Shown: positions 15,609 to 23,245, counted from the first letter of the stretch. The stretch: 25,431 nt of DNA from Lachnospiraceae bacterium UBA7060 (GCA_002493835.1 DLAA01000177.1:1-25431); one strand, 5' to 3'. A program made the numbers and translations. Notes: a model not told the origin generated them from the sequence alone.

Positions 15609-17006
15609 TTACTGACCCATATTAAAGTTAATGGTTTGTTCTGCGGTCTGTAATTCGGACTCAAGGTCTGCGCCGTTGATATAGTTCGTGATAGCGGTTG
15701 CTACTGCGTTACGTGCCTCGTAATAGTATGCACCTGTGATGTTAGTAGGAACCTTGGTTGCGAAGTCAACGATCTTAGCGGATACTGCATCGCCGCCGAA
15801 GAAATCATTGGGTGTTGCGTATGCATCGGAATCACCTGCAGGAGCCCATGTTGCAAGAGCGCCGCTGGGAAGGATATTGTCGTACAGCTCTGTGCTGCCT
15901 GCAAAAGTGCTAGCCAGGAAATCACATGCAAGATCCGGATTTGCGCACTTCGTGGTTACTGCCCAAGAGGAACCACCGTTGTTGGAATAGTTAGTTGCAT
16001 TGGCAGCGCCTACCAAGCTGGGCATATTTGTAATAGCCCACTTCCCAGACTGATCCTCTGCCGTCTGAATGGAAGCCATGATCCAGCATCCATTGATCGT
16101 ACCTGCAACGTTGCCGCTGACAAAGTCACCTACATACTCATCCCAGCTGTTAACCTCTGTGAGTACGCCTGAATCCTTAAGGCTCTTGTAGGTTTCCATA
16201 ACAGTTCTTAACGTGTCATTACCTGTGATGTTTGCTGTGCCATCCTCATTGAAAAGAGACGCGCCTGCGGACTGAAGCATCATCATGATCAGGTCACACT
16301 CACCTGCCTGCATAGAGATGAGGGGCTTGCCTGTAGCTTCCAAAACCTTCTTGCCGTTCTCGAGATACTGGTCAAACGTGATATCCGTGAAATCATCAAT
16401 CGTCAGGCCAGCCTGCTCCAGAATATCAGTACGGTAGCAAGCGACAACCGCACCGTTATCGAAAGGCACGCCATAATTCTTGCCATCAATTACAGAGTAA
16501 GCCGTCTTACCTGCTGCAAACTGGGAATAGTCAATTCCGCTGTTGGTCAGATCCATACATACATCCGGGAAAGCAAGCACGTTCTTCTGGAACGCGTTAT
16601 CCTGCATCAGGAAAATGTCGGGCAGTGTGCTCAGATCACCTGAAGTAGCAGCCGTGGTAACCTTGGTCTGAATGTCGTCCCAGGGTGTCTCAACCACATT
16701 CAGCTTGAAGTTGGGATGATCCTTCTGGTAAACCTTCTCTGCCTCATACATAGCATTTAAGTTAAATGCCGGGTCCCAGCACCAAACTGTCAGAGTTTCT
16801 TCGCCGCCTGCTGCCGCATCTGCTGCGGGCGCCGCTTCCTCTGTAGAGCCACTGTCCGCCGCAGGAGCTGCCTCTTCCGCTGCAGGAGCTGCTTCCTCTG
16901 TAGAGCCGCTGTCTGCAGCAGGGGTTTCAGAAGCACCACCGCCGCATCCAACCAGAGAAAGAACCATGGTTGATGCCAATAAAGCTGCTAAAATCTTTCT
17001 TTTCAT
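15609..17006 (-). CDS. Sugar ABC transporter substrate-binding lipoprotein (family 1)
   Basis: A 465-residue extracellular solute-binding protein. The N-terminus is a lipoprotein signal: basic MKRK, a hydrophobic core and lipobox LVGC with Cys21 as lipidation site. Residues 22-70 are an Ala/Glu/Ser linker in which ADSGSTEEAAPAA occurs twice; in DNA this is a 57-bp period (16834 and 16891). The binding domain begins at TLTVWCWDPAFN, and features such as FQKNVLAFPDV and NNGGSSWAV are typical of family 1 sugar binders. The ATG at 17006 has GGGAGG (17015-17020) at an ideal 8-base spacing; the ATG two codons earlier is too close, and the frame's further 62-codon extension is not homologous. It is the first gene of the importer-lacZ unit. 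Confidence 0.93.
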   Translation of the reverse strand: MKRKILAALLASTMVLSLVGCGGGASETPAADSGSTEEAAPAAEEAAPAADSGSTEEAAPAADAAAGGEETLTVWCWDPAFNLNAMYEAEKVYQKDHPNFKLNVVETPWDDIQTKVTTAATSGDLSTLPDIFLMQDNAFQKNVLAFPDVCMDLTNSGIDYSQFAAGKTAYSVIDGKNYGVPFDNGAVVACYRTDILEQAGLTIDDFTDITFDQYLENGKKVLEATGKPLISMQAGECDLIMMMLQSAGASLFNEDGTANITGNDTLRTVMETYKSLKDSGVLTEVNSWDEYVGDFVSGNVAGTINGCWIMASIQTAEDQSGKWAITNMPSLVGAANATNYSNNGGSSWAVTTKCANPDLACDFLASTFAGSTELYDNILPSGALATWAPAGDSDAYATPNDFFGGDAVSAKIVDFATKVPTNITGAYYYEARNAVATAITNYINGADLESELQTAEQTINFNMGQ

Positions 17007-17025
17007 TTTCATTTCCTCCCATTCT

Positions 17026-17055
17026 TTTTTTGTGCACTTTGCGCAGTGCACTTTT
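17026..17055 (-). promoter_or_regulatory. Paired GTGCAC sites in the binding-protein leader
   Basis: GTGCAC occurs twice, at 17032-17037 and 17046-17051, as AAAGTGCAC-like direct repeats on the minus strand, and the two also pair as a 6-bp stem with an 8-nt loop. They lie 26-45 bases upstream of the binding-protein ATG, downstream of the predicted promoter. They could be an mRNA 5' hairpin or a protein site; the sequence does not decide. Confidence 0.4.
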
Positions 17056-17130
17056 TTCTTTCCATCAATCGCCACGGATGTTCCGTCATTTTGTACATTT
17101 ATCTCATCCTTTTCGACTGATTGTATATGC

Positions 17131-17154
17131 ATTATAACTCTATATCGTTTCCAA
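17131..17154 (-). promoter_or_regulatory. Binding-protein gene promoter with cre-like operator
   Basis: A consensus TATAAT lies at 17131-17136 on the minus strand but has no good -35 at 17 bp (ACACTT), as expected of an activator-dependent promoter. TTGGAAACGATATAG (17140-17154) sits just upstream and matches the CcpA/LacI-type cre consensus WTGNAANCGNWNNCW at all but one fixed position. It would place catabolite or sugar-specific control directly on the promoter. The predicted leader is about 118 nt. A separate TAATCGATTA palindrome is at 17208-17217. Confidence 0.45.
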
Positions 17155-17294
17155 GTGTTATCGTTAAAAAGCAAAAAAAGTGCAAATTCGATCATCATTT
17201 TTTAGCTTAATCGATTACGCTGTCAAAATAATGTCCGTTTTAGTAAACAGCTTCCAAAACAAAAATCTATAATCTATCCTTTTCCTCTCTTACT

Positions 17295-18227
17295 TTACCA
17301 CCCCTTATATGCAGAAATTTTATAATCCAGCAGCCGCGCCTCATAATTCTCCGGATGAATTTTCCATTGATAAGGCGTAATATTAAGAACTTTCTTAAAG
17401 TTTCTGTTAAAAGTGGAAACCGACTGAAAGCCGCATCTTTCAGCCACCAGCTCCATACTGTCCGTGTGTTTCTTCATATATTCACAAGCCATCTGTACCC
17501 GCACCAGGTTCAGATAATCAGAGGGTGTCATATTCATAACCTTCTGAAACACCCTTCCGAAATGAGTCTCCGACATATTGCTGACCTGGGCTAAATCCCC
17601 GATCGTCAGCTCCTCCGCGTAATTTGCACCGATATAATGCAGAGCATAGGATATCTGCGAAACCCCCCTGCTCTGTTTTCTGACTCTCTCCTGTTTTCCC
17701 TGATTCATCCGCGCAATGTTCATAAGCAGCGACAGCTGGAGTCCTTTGACACTCTCAGAATAAAATTCCTTCTTGTAGCGCATTTCATCCATAATACTCT
17801 TAATCAGAGACGTCAATTCCGGATATTCAGAAGCATCCACTGCCCAGGCATGATTGTTAATGATAGCGCTCAAATCGTCCACATAGAGGGAATCCTCCCT
17901 GTAAAATTCTCTCAAAACAGCCTCCACATCGATAAAAAGATACTCCCAGCTGCTCAGAGAAAAATGATCACTGTTCGTATTGTGTGGAAAGTTTTTCGGG
18001 ATCACAGTAAACATACCCGGTTTGTAAGAAATCACCTGTTCATCCAGCATCACTTCTCCCACCCCATCCTGGCAGTATCCAATTTCCATATAATTGTGAA
18101 AATGAAGGCAGTCTATGTCCTCGCCATAGGGACGAACCCATGCCTCACCAAGAAGCGCAATGCAAGGCTCATTCTGCGGTATTTCATAATAGCGAAACTC
18201 AATTTCCTGTTTCTTCTTTGCCGCCAT
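17295..18227 (-). CDS. AraC-family transcriptional regulator
   Basis: A 310-residue regulator. The N-terminal half is a cupin-like sugar-sensing domain (about 20-110; FHNYMEIGYCQDG, PGMFTVIPKNFPH). The C-terminal 100 residues carry two helix-turn-helix motifs: TIGDLAQVSNMSETHFGRVF (208-227) and ELVAERCGFQSVSTFNRNFK (259-278), the second being the AraC signature. The ATG at 18227 is preferred to the frame's earlier start because GAGAGG lies ten bases before it. The gene reads toward the binding-protein gene 288 bp away on the same strand, so it is the likely activator of the sugar locus. Its own promoter (18329-18357) has candidate operators. The ligand is probably the imported sugar or a derivative, by context only. 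Confidence 0.92.
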   Translation of the reverse strand: MAAKKKQEIEFRYYEIPQNEPCIALLGEAWVRPYGEDIDCLHFHNYMEIGYCQDGVGEVMLDEQVISYKPGMFTVIPKNFPHNTNSDHFSLSSWEYLFIDVEAVLREFYREDSLYVDDLSAIINNHAWAVDASEYPELTSLIKSIMDEMRYKKEFYSESVKGLQLSLLMNIARMNQGKQERVRKQSRGVSQISYALHYIGANYAEELTIGDLAQVSNMSETHFGRVFQKVMNMTPSDYLNLVRVQMACEYMKKHTDSMELVAERCGFQSVSTFNRNFKKVLNITPYQWKIHPENYEARLLDYKISAYKGW

Positions 18228-18270
18228 ATATACTCTTCCTCTCTCGTCTGACCCAAAAACTTTCAATAAC

Positions 18271-18353
18271 AATACCGGAAAATCCCCGTTTTCTCTATGA
18301 GTATATGTTTTCTCCTTTGTTTTCTTCTATCATACCGTATATTATCGGAAAAT
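18271..18353. promoter_or_regulatory. Two direct repeats 70 bp apart around the araC-type gene promoter
   Basis: On the plus strand AATACCGGAAAAT (18271-18283) and ATTATCGGAAAAT (18341-18353) agree at 11 of 13 positions and start exactly 70 bp apart, about seven helical turns. The upstream copy overlaps the promoter spacer and -35; the other lies in the leader. AraC proteins often bind such spaced direct repeats, so autoregulation with looping is a reasonable hypothesis. I do not find the motif near the binding-protein promoter. Confidence 0.35.
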
Positions 18354-18357
18354 ACAA
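18329..18357 (-). promoter_or_regulatory. Promoter of the AraC-type regulator
   Basis: TTGTAT (18352-18357) and TATGAT (18329-18334) on the minus strand have a 17-bp spacer. The predicted leader is about 95 nt, ending in GAGAGG before the regulator ATG. This is one of the items in the 365-bp gene-free stretch 18228-18592; the rest holds the amt terminator and two further hairpins. Confidence 0.65.
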
Positions 18358-18438
18358 TCCGCATACATCGCGAAAAAGGGGAAAGCCCTCCGGCTGCAAA
18401 CCACTGCTCTTTCTTCTATAAATAAAATAAATGCGGCC

Positions 18439-18477
18439 AAAAAGACATCCCCCGGCGGTGGAGCGCCGAGGGATATC
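18439..18477 (-). terminator. Strong intrinsic terminator of amt
   Basis: On the minus strand GATATCCCTCGGCG pairs fully with CGCCGGGGGATGTC (plus 18464-18477 and 18444-18457) using G-U pairs at two positions, with a 6-nt loop, then TTTTT (18439-18443). In plus-strand RNA those two positions would be A-C mismatches, so the element is oriented for the amt transcript. A second hairpin, GTCAAATAC/GTATTTGAC (18492-18514), precedes it. Confidence 0.85.
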
Positions 18478-18592
18478 CTTATGCAAATATAGTCAAATAC
18501 GCTGGGTATTTGACCCCCGCGGTGCTCACCAAATGTCTGCAGGCAGGCACTTGGCTCGTTTCCCGCGAAGATAAAGGGATATAGGTGTGGGC

Positions 18593-20359
18593 TTACTCAA
18601 CATCCTGCAGAGCAGCAAAATCCTCCTCGCCCGTGCGGACCTTAACGACCCTATCCACGTTATAGACAAAAATTTTCCCGTCTCCGATATGACCAGTATA
18701 GAGCGCCTTCTTAGCCGCCTCCACCACCGTATCCACCGGGATCTTGCTAACTACCACTTCCACCTTCACCTTGGGCAGAAGCGTCGCATCCATCTCAACA
18801 CCGCGGTATCTGTCGCCAGCACCTTTCTGAATACCACAGCCCATAACCTGTGTCACCGTCATGCCGGTTACCCCCAGATCATTCATCGCCTTGCGCAGTT
18901 TATCATATCTTGCCAGCTTAGCGATAATTGCTACCTTATACATACCTGTAGCGGAAACCATAGGCACTTGCGCAACTTTCACAGCAGCATCTTTCTGCAC
19001 CTGGGTAGCAGCGTCGTAATCCTCCACGCCCAGACTTGTATTCTCGTTCACATCCATAACCATAGCACCTGACACATCCATAATACTAAATCCCGAGTAT
19101 GCAGAAGCCAGACCATGTTCCATGGCATCCAAGCCCACGATTTCCTCTTCCTGCGAAGCCCGCAGACCAACAGTCGCTTTGATCACTAAGAATACAATGG
19201 TTATCGTCACAAAAGTCCATGCCGCCACCGAAGCAAATCCGATCAGCTGCAATCCCAGGAGCTTAAAACCACCGCCATAGAACAAACCTGTGAGTTCCGT
19301 TCCTGACGCATCTGCAATAGAGTAACCAGGCGCAGTGTTTGTCGCAAAAAATCCTACAGAAATCGTTCCCCAGATACCATTCATCATATGTACTGCCACT
19401 GCCCCCACAGGGTCATCAATCCGCAGCTTATAATCCAAAAGCCAGACACCAAACACCACCAACAATCCAGCTACCGCACCGATCACAATCGCACCAAAAG
19501 CGTCCGTCACATCGCAGGGTGCAGTGATCGCTACCAAACCTGCCAGAGAGGCGTTCAGACACATGGAAACATCGGGTTTGCCATACTTAATCCAAGTAAA
19601 AATCATGCACACCACAGTTGCCACCGCAGGAGCAATCGTCGTTGTCACAAAGATGGAGCCAAGCTGTTCCACGCTGGCAGCCGCCGCACCGTTAAAACCG
19701 TACCAGCCAAGCCAGAGAATGAACACCCCCAACGCACCCAGCGGAATGCTGTGCCCCGGAAATGCATTTACTTTCGTTATTTTACCGTCCTTATCCGTGT
19801 TGAACTTGCCGATACGGGGTCCTAAAATTTTTGCGCCTACCAGAGCGGAAATACCGCCTACCATATGGATTGCGCAGGAACCTGCGAAATCATGAAAACC
19901 GATCTGCGAAAGCCAGCCGCCGCCCCAGATCCAATGCGCCTCGATGGGATAAACCAAAGCCGAAATCACACCCGAGTAAATGCAGTAGCTCAAAAACTTT
20001 GTCCGCTCTGCCATAGCGCCTGATACAATAGTCGCCGTGGTGGCGCAGAATACCAAGTTAAAAACGAAGTTTGACCAGTCAAAGCTCTCATAAGCAGTGA
20101 AAATGTCAAATCCTGGTTTCCCGATCAGCCCCATCAGGTCCTCTCCCAAAAGCAGTCCGAAACCGATCACAATAAACATCACCGTGCCGATACAGAAATC
20201 CATCAAATTTTTCATAATGATGTTTCCCGCATTCTTCGCTCTGGTAAAACCCGTCTCCACCATCGCAAAACCCGCCTGCATCCAGAAAACCAGCGCCGCG
20301 CCGATCAGAAACCATACACCAAATATCTGACCGTTTAAAACTTCCATCATTTCTTCCAT
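18593..20359 (-). CDS. amt: Ammonium transporter with fused C-terminal P-II signalling domain
   Basis: A 588-residue fusion. Residues 1-400 are an Amt/MEP channel with about 11 helices. Its pore histidines are in SCAIHMVGG (His165) and AVHMMNG (His324), and AERTKF and HWIWGGGW are typical. Residues 401-472 are a linker, and 473-588 are a complete P-II (GlnB/GlnK) domain with VTGMTVTQVMG, the YRG T-loop, LLPKVKVEVVV and GDGKIFVYNVDRVVKVRTGEED. In E. coli P-II the uridylylated T-loop tyrosine (Tyr51) aligns with Met523 here, so that modification is impossible; Tyr at the Tyr46 position is kept. P-II proteins normally plug Amt channels according to ATP/ADP and 2-oxoglutarate, so the fusion gives a built-in gate. 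AGGAGG lies eight bases before the ATG. Separate promoter, leader and terminator make it monocistronic. Confidence 0.95.
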   Translation of the reverse strand: MEEMMEVLNGQIFGVWFLIGAALVFWMQAGFAMVETGFTRAKNAGNIIMKNLMDFCIGTVMFIVIGFGLLLGEDLMGLIGKPGFDIFTAYESFDWSNFVFNLVFCATTATIVSGAMAERTKFLSYCIYSGVISALVYPIEAHWIWGGGWLSQIGFHDFAGSCAIHMVGGISALVGAKILGPRIGKFNTDKDGKITKVNAFPGHSIPLGALGVFILWLGWYGFNGAAAASVEQLGSIFVTTTIAPAVATVVCMIFTWIKYGKPDVSMCLNASLAGLVAITAPCDVTDAFGAIVIGAVAGLLVVFGVWLLDYKLRIDDPVGAVAVHMMNGIWGTISVGFFATNTAPGYSIADASGTELTGLFYGGGFKLLGLQLIGFASVAAWTFVTITIVFLVIKATVGLRASQEEEIVGLDAMEHGLASAYSGFSIMDVSGAMVMDVNENTSLGVEDYDAATQVQKDAAVKVAQVPMVSATGMYKVAIIAKLARYDKLRKAMNDLGVTGMTVTQVMGCGIQKGAGDRYRGVEMDATLLPKVKVEVVVSKIPVDTVVEAAKKALYTGHIGDGKIFVYNVDRVVKVRTGEEDFAALQDVE

Positions 20360-20394
20360 AACTTTTTCCTCCTCATTAAAGCATTATCCTGCCT

Positions 20395-20455
20395 ATGGCC
20401 GTGTGACCATCGGACATACTAAGAAAGGCGCCTTGAGTTTCCTCAAAGCACCTTT
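20395..20455 (-). promoter_or_regulatory. Two-hairpin 5' leader of amt
   Basis: The predicted 105-nt leader begins with a 14-bp stem, AAAGGTGCTTTGAG and CTCAAGGCGCCTTT closed by a GAAA tetraloop (20424-20455), starting about nine bases after the expected transcription start. Its two non-Watson-Crick positions are G-U in minus-strand RNA and A-C in the opposite strand, which argues for an RNA role. A second hairpin is ATGGTC/GGCCAT with an ACAC loop (20395-20410). There is no T-run after the first stem, so simple termination is unlikely; 5' stabilisation or protein binding is possible. Confidence 0.6.
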
Positions 20456-20470
20456 GCTTTTATGACTTGG

Positions 20471-20499
20471 ATTGTAACACTACCAATTTACCATGTCAA
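20471..20499 (-). promoter_or_regulatory. Promoter of amt
   Basis: The minus strand has consensus TTGACA (20494-20499), a 17-bp spacer and TACAAT (20471-20476). It is among the best promoters in the window. I see no GlnR-type box (TGTNA-N7-TNACA) over it. Confidence 0.85.
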
Positions 20500-20554
20500 G
20501 CATTTTTTGTATAATTGTATCTTTGTATACCATGTTCGTATATCACCTTATCTT

Positions 20555-21499
20555 CTAAACTGCTTTGGAGATTTTTAAGAATCTCAAATCTATTTGCGCA
20601 AATATCACCGCCGCAAAAACCAGCACGCACCCCAAGATTTCCCGACCAGTCATCGTCTCATGTAGAATCAGCATACCTGCCAGCACAGAAAACACCGATT
20701 CCAAGCTCATCAGCAAAGATGCAATCGCAGGATTAATTCCATTTTGTCCGACAATCTGCAGCGTATATCCCACGCCGCAGGACATAATACCGGCATACAA
20801 AATCGGAAACCACACATCCATGCTCCCCAGAGACTGCAGCCACGCCGCAGCCCCCATCTGACGCATCTCCACACCAATCATCGGCAGAAGTCCCCAAGCT
20901 CCGCAGACAAAAAACTGGATACAAGCCATCCGCACCCCGTCCACCAAAGGGGAAAAATGATCTATCACCATGATATGTACCGAAAAACATACGGCACACA
21001 AAAGCACAAGCCCGTCGCTGAACTGAAAGGAAAATCTGTCTGTCAGGCAGAGAAAATAAAGCCCGGCCACTGCCACCAGAATACTCACCCACACATTCCA
21101 ACTGCATTTTTTCCCAAAGAAAATTCCAAGCACCGGCACAAGCAAAATGTAGCACGCCGTCAAAAATCCAGCCTTACCGGCAGTGGTGCCATAATACATT
21201 CCCATCTGTTGAAGCGTACTTGCCACAAAGAGCACAAGCCCGCAAAGGGCACCACCAATCAACAATCTTCGCCTATCCTGCACCGATTGTAGCTTTTTTC
21301 CGCCTGTGTATCTATCGAGAAAAGGAATCACCGGCAGAAGCACAAGCCCGCCCAGAAAGGAACGGATGCAGTTAAAAGTATAAGGGCCTGCCTCTGCGCC
21401 TCCCTGCCTCTGTGCCACAAAAGCCACGCCCCAGACAAGCGCAGTGATAATGAGCAAAAAGGAATTACGAAGTTCCTGTCTCTTCATTTGTTTTTTCAA
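20555..21499 (-). CDS. DMT-superfamily (EamA) transporter
   Basis: A 314-residue membrane protein with about ten helices arranged as two EamA repeats. Recognisable pieces are ITALVWGVAFVAQRQG at the start of repeat one and the GQNGINPAIASLLMSLESVFSVLAGMLILHE stretch in repeat two, a standard EamA signature. It is a drug/metabolite-type exporter of unknown substrate. The start is TTG at 21499: GGGAGGTG lies a few bases upstream (21506-21513), while the longer frame begins before that site and the first later ATG is too far away. A good promoter lies at 21543-21572. It is downstream of the GNAT gene on the same strand but has its own promoter. Confidence 0.9.
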   Translation of the reverse strand: MKKQMKRQELRNSFLLIITALVWGVAFVAQRQGGAEAGPYTFNCIRSFLGGLVLLPVIPFLDRYTGGKKLQSVQDRRRLLIGGALCGLVLFVASTLQQMGMYYGTTAGKAGFLTACYILLVPVLGIFFGKKCSWNVWVSILVAVAGLYFLCLTDRFSFQFSDGLVLLCAVCFSVHIMVIDHFSPLVDGVRMACIQFFVCGAWGLLPMIGVEMRQMGAAAWLQSLGSMDVWFPILYAGIMSCGVGYTLQIVGQNGINPAIASLLMSLESVFSVLAGMLILHETMTGREILGCVLVFAAVIFAQIDLRFLKISKAV

Positions 21500-21542
21500 G
21501 AGAAACACCTCCCGTCTCATCGCTGTCATAGCATCGAGAATC

Positions 21543-21572
21543 AGTTTACTCCCTCACTGGGTGGTTCGTCAA
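21543..21572 (-). promoter_or_regulatory. Promoter of the EamA transporter gene
   Basis: TTGACG (21567-21572) and TAAACT (21543-21548) on the minus strand with an 18-bp spacer, giving a leader of roughly 40 nt before the TTG start. Confidence 0.65.
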
Positions 21573-21662
21573 TGTTATTTCAACCAGAAAACAATATGGA
21601 AAACTGTGATCCCCGTTATCCAAAAACTTACCAAAAAAGCTGAGATTTCATGAGATTAAATA

Positions 21663-22529
21663 TCAAAGATCCCTCACAAGTACTAGATGTCCCACTCCGT
21701 CAAGCTCCGTCTTTCCAGAAAAGATAAAACCCAGCCGTTCGCATAACTTCAGAGATTTTTCGTTCCCAGGCTGCACAAGAACCTGTACTCGTTCCATCTG
21801 CAGCTCCTCCCGCGCGTAGGCAAGAATCGAGGCGCAAACTTCAAAAGCGTATCCCTGCCCCTGCCAGGGCACGCCGATCACAAAGCCCAGCTCCGGCAGT
21901 TCATACCCTTCCCGCCAGCTGATTCCGGCTCTGCCAATCACTTCTTTGCTGTCCTTTTTCAGAATTGTCCACATGCCATAACCGTAAAAAGTATAAACCT
22001 TTTCTATATAGTCTTTCGTGTAAGCAATCTCCTCGTCTCTGTCCGGGAAGAGATCTTCCATATATGCCGTGATGGACGGTTCCTCATAAATCTCATAAAA
22101 ACTGTCCACATCTTCCACCATCGTCTCCCGCACCCGCAGACGATCCGTCTCCAATATATCCCAAGGCAGGCCTGCCAGCCGGCGGTAAGCCATATTCAGA
22201 GACTCATAGTCCGTCTCTTCCAGTTTTTCTATTGCATAAAATGCCCCAGAAAAAGTCATGCCATAATTATATTCATGATAATAAGGCAGGACATACCTCC
22301 CATGCTCTCTCAAGACAGCGTAGATTGACGGCTGATCTGTAATATGCAATGTTTCTCTCCATTCTTCAAAATGCTGTTCCGTATCCGCATATAACTGCCT
22401 TGCACAATGCATTTCCAATACTTCCACCTTTAAGCCATATTGCGCCAAATTTTTTATCAGTTTCTCTATCGCACCTCTTAAACTGCAGGCCGCCTCTTTA
22501 CTCAGCCAAAAATAAACTCTTTTAAGCAT
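21663..22529 (-). CDS. GNAT-family N-acetyltransferase with an unassigned N-terminal domain
   Basis: A 288-residue protein. Residues from about 128 onward form a RimJ/RimL-like GNAT domain: LETDRLRVRETMVEDVDSFY, then a glycine motif in GVPWQGQGYAFEV for acetyl-CoA binding, and VLVQPGNEKSLKLCERLGF, the usual C-terminal motif. The first 125 residues (MLKRVYFWLSKEAACSLRG onward, ending near YRRLAGLPWDIL) are not part of a standard GNAT and I do not recognise them. The acetylated target is unknown. The ATG at 22529 has GGAGG seven bases upstream, so six codons of the longest frame are not used. The gene is divergent from the isomerase gene. Confidence 0.88.
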   Translation of the reverse strand: MLKRVYFWLSKEAACSLRGAIEKLIKNLAQYGLKVEVLEMHCARQLYADTEQHFEEWRETLHITDQPSIYAVLREHGRYVLPYYHEYNYGMTFSGAFYAIEKLEETDYESLNMAYRRLAGLPWDILETDRLRVRETMVEDVDSFYEIYEEPSITAYMEDLFPDRDEEIAYTKDYIEKVYTFYGYGMWTILKKDSKEVIGRAGISWREGYELPELGFVIGVPWQGQGYAFEVCASILAYAREELQMERVQVLVQPGNEKSLKLCERLGFIFSGKTELDGVGHLVLVRDL

Positions 22530-22560
22530 AAACATTCCTCCAGACATCCAGCCAGGATCT

Positions 22561-22589
22561 TTGACTTGTCCCGATTTCTATGGTACAAT
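22561..22589 (+). promoter_or_regulatory. Promoter of the peptidyl-prolyl isomerase gene
   Basis: TTGACT (22561-22566), 17-bp spacer and TACAAT (22584-22589). The expected leader is about 100 nt, ending at AAGAAAGGA before the ATG. This promoter also shows that the longer frame beginning at 22566 is not the gene start. Confidence 0.85.
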
Positions 22590-22697
22590 CGTCGCAGGCT
22601 CAAAAATCTGCCGCCAATAAAATTTTTACCACGGCATTTGAGATTATACTGGAATTTCGGTTTACTATCAATCTTACATTCAAGAAAGGAATTTTAC

Positions 22698-23219
22698 ATG
22701 GCACAGAATCCAATCGTAACTTTTACCATGGCAAACGGCGATGTGATCAAGGCGGAATTATACCCTGAAATCGCACCTACATCTGTCAACAACTTTATCA
22801 GTCTGATCAACCAGAATTTTTATGACGGCCTAATTTTCCACCGAGTCATCAAAGGTTTTATGATCCAGGGCGGTGACCCCGAGGGCACCGGCATGGGCGG
22901 TCCAGGCTACTCAATCAAGGGAGAATTTCATCAGAACGGCTTTGAAAATGATCTAAAGCACACAGAAGGCGTCCTCTCCATGGCGAGAAGTATGCATCCC
23001 GACTCCGCAGGCAGCCAATTTTTCATCATGCACAAGACAAGTCCCCATTTAGACGGCGCTTATGCGGCGTTTGGAAAAGTGATAGAAGGTATGGATGTGG
23101 TGAACCGCATTGCGCAGACACCTACCGATTATGAGGACAGACCGCTGGAAAATCAGGTAATGCAGACAGTTATCGTCGATACTTTCGGCGTGGATTATCC
23201 GGAACCTGAGAAGCTGTAA
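22698..23219 (+). CDS. Cyclophilin-type peptidyl-prolyl cis-trans isomerase
   Basis: A 173-residue cytoplasmic cyclophilin that catalyses proline isomerisation during folding. Diagnostic motifs are FHRVIKGFMIQGGD (47-60, active-site Arg49), AGSQFFI (104-110) and HLDGAYAAFGKV (117-128). The first positions give the usual VTFTMANGDVIKAELYPEIAP beta strands of the short bacterial type. There is no signal peptide. AAAGGA lies seven bases before the ATG at 22698. The gene is the last before the integrative element, whose integrase gene ends 131 bp from this stop codon and points toward it. Confidence 0.95.
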   Translation: MAQNPIVTFTMANGDVIKAELYPEIAPTSVNNFISLINQNFYDGLIFHRVIKGFMIQGGDPEGTGMGGPGYSIKGEFHQNGFENDLKHTEGVLSMARSMHPDSAGSQFFIMHKTSPHLDGAYAAFGKVIEGMDVVNRIAQTPTDYEDRPLENQVMQTVIVDTFGVDYPEPEKL

Positions 23220-23245
23220 GCAGTTTCTCAAAAAAGTATTATTCG

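Noticed and set aside
15329..15664. Minus-strand 111-codon frame with an internally repeated IYRAxARH peptide
   Set aside because: It starts inside the binding-protein gene in another frame and merely translates the DNA repeat; no ribosome site was found. The repetition is better explained at DNA or RNA level.
17007..17198. 62-codon N-terminal extension of the binding protein
   Set aside because: A good ribosome site, the lipoprotein signal and the promoter all indicate the start at 17006; the extension lies over the leader.
18295..18486. 63-codon minus-strand frame between amt and the AraC regulator
   Set aside because: It spans the amt terminator and the regulator promoter and has no ribosome site or family resemblance.
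20360..20464. ANTAR-target or known riboswitch in the amt leader
   Set aside because: The two hairpins lack the hexaloops with A1 and G4 expected of ANTAR targets, and no known riboswitch core is visible; kept only as an unexplained leader.
20460..20500. GlnR box at the amt promoter
   Set aside because: TGTTA is present but the matching TNACA half at the right spacing is not.
22566..22697. N-terminal extension of the cyclophilin
   Set aside because: The frame begins inside the promoter, and AAAGGA precedes the ATG at 22698, where homology begins.
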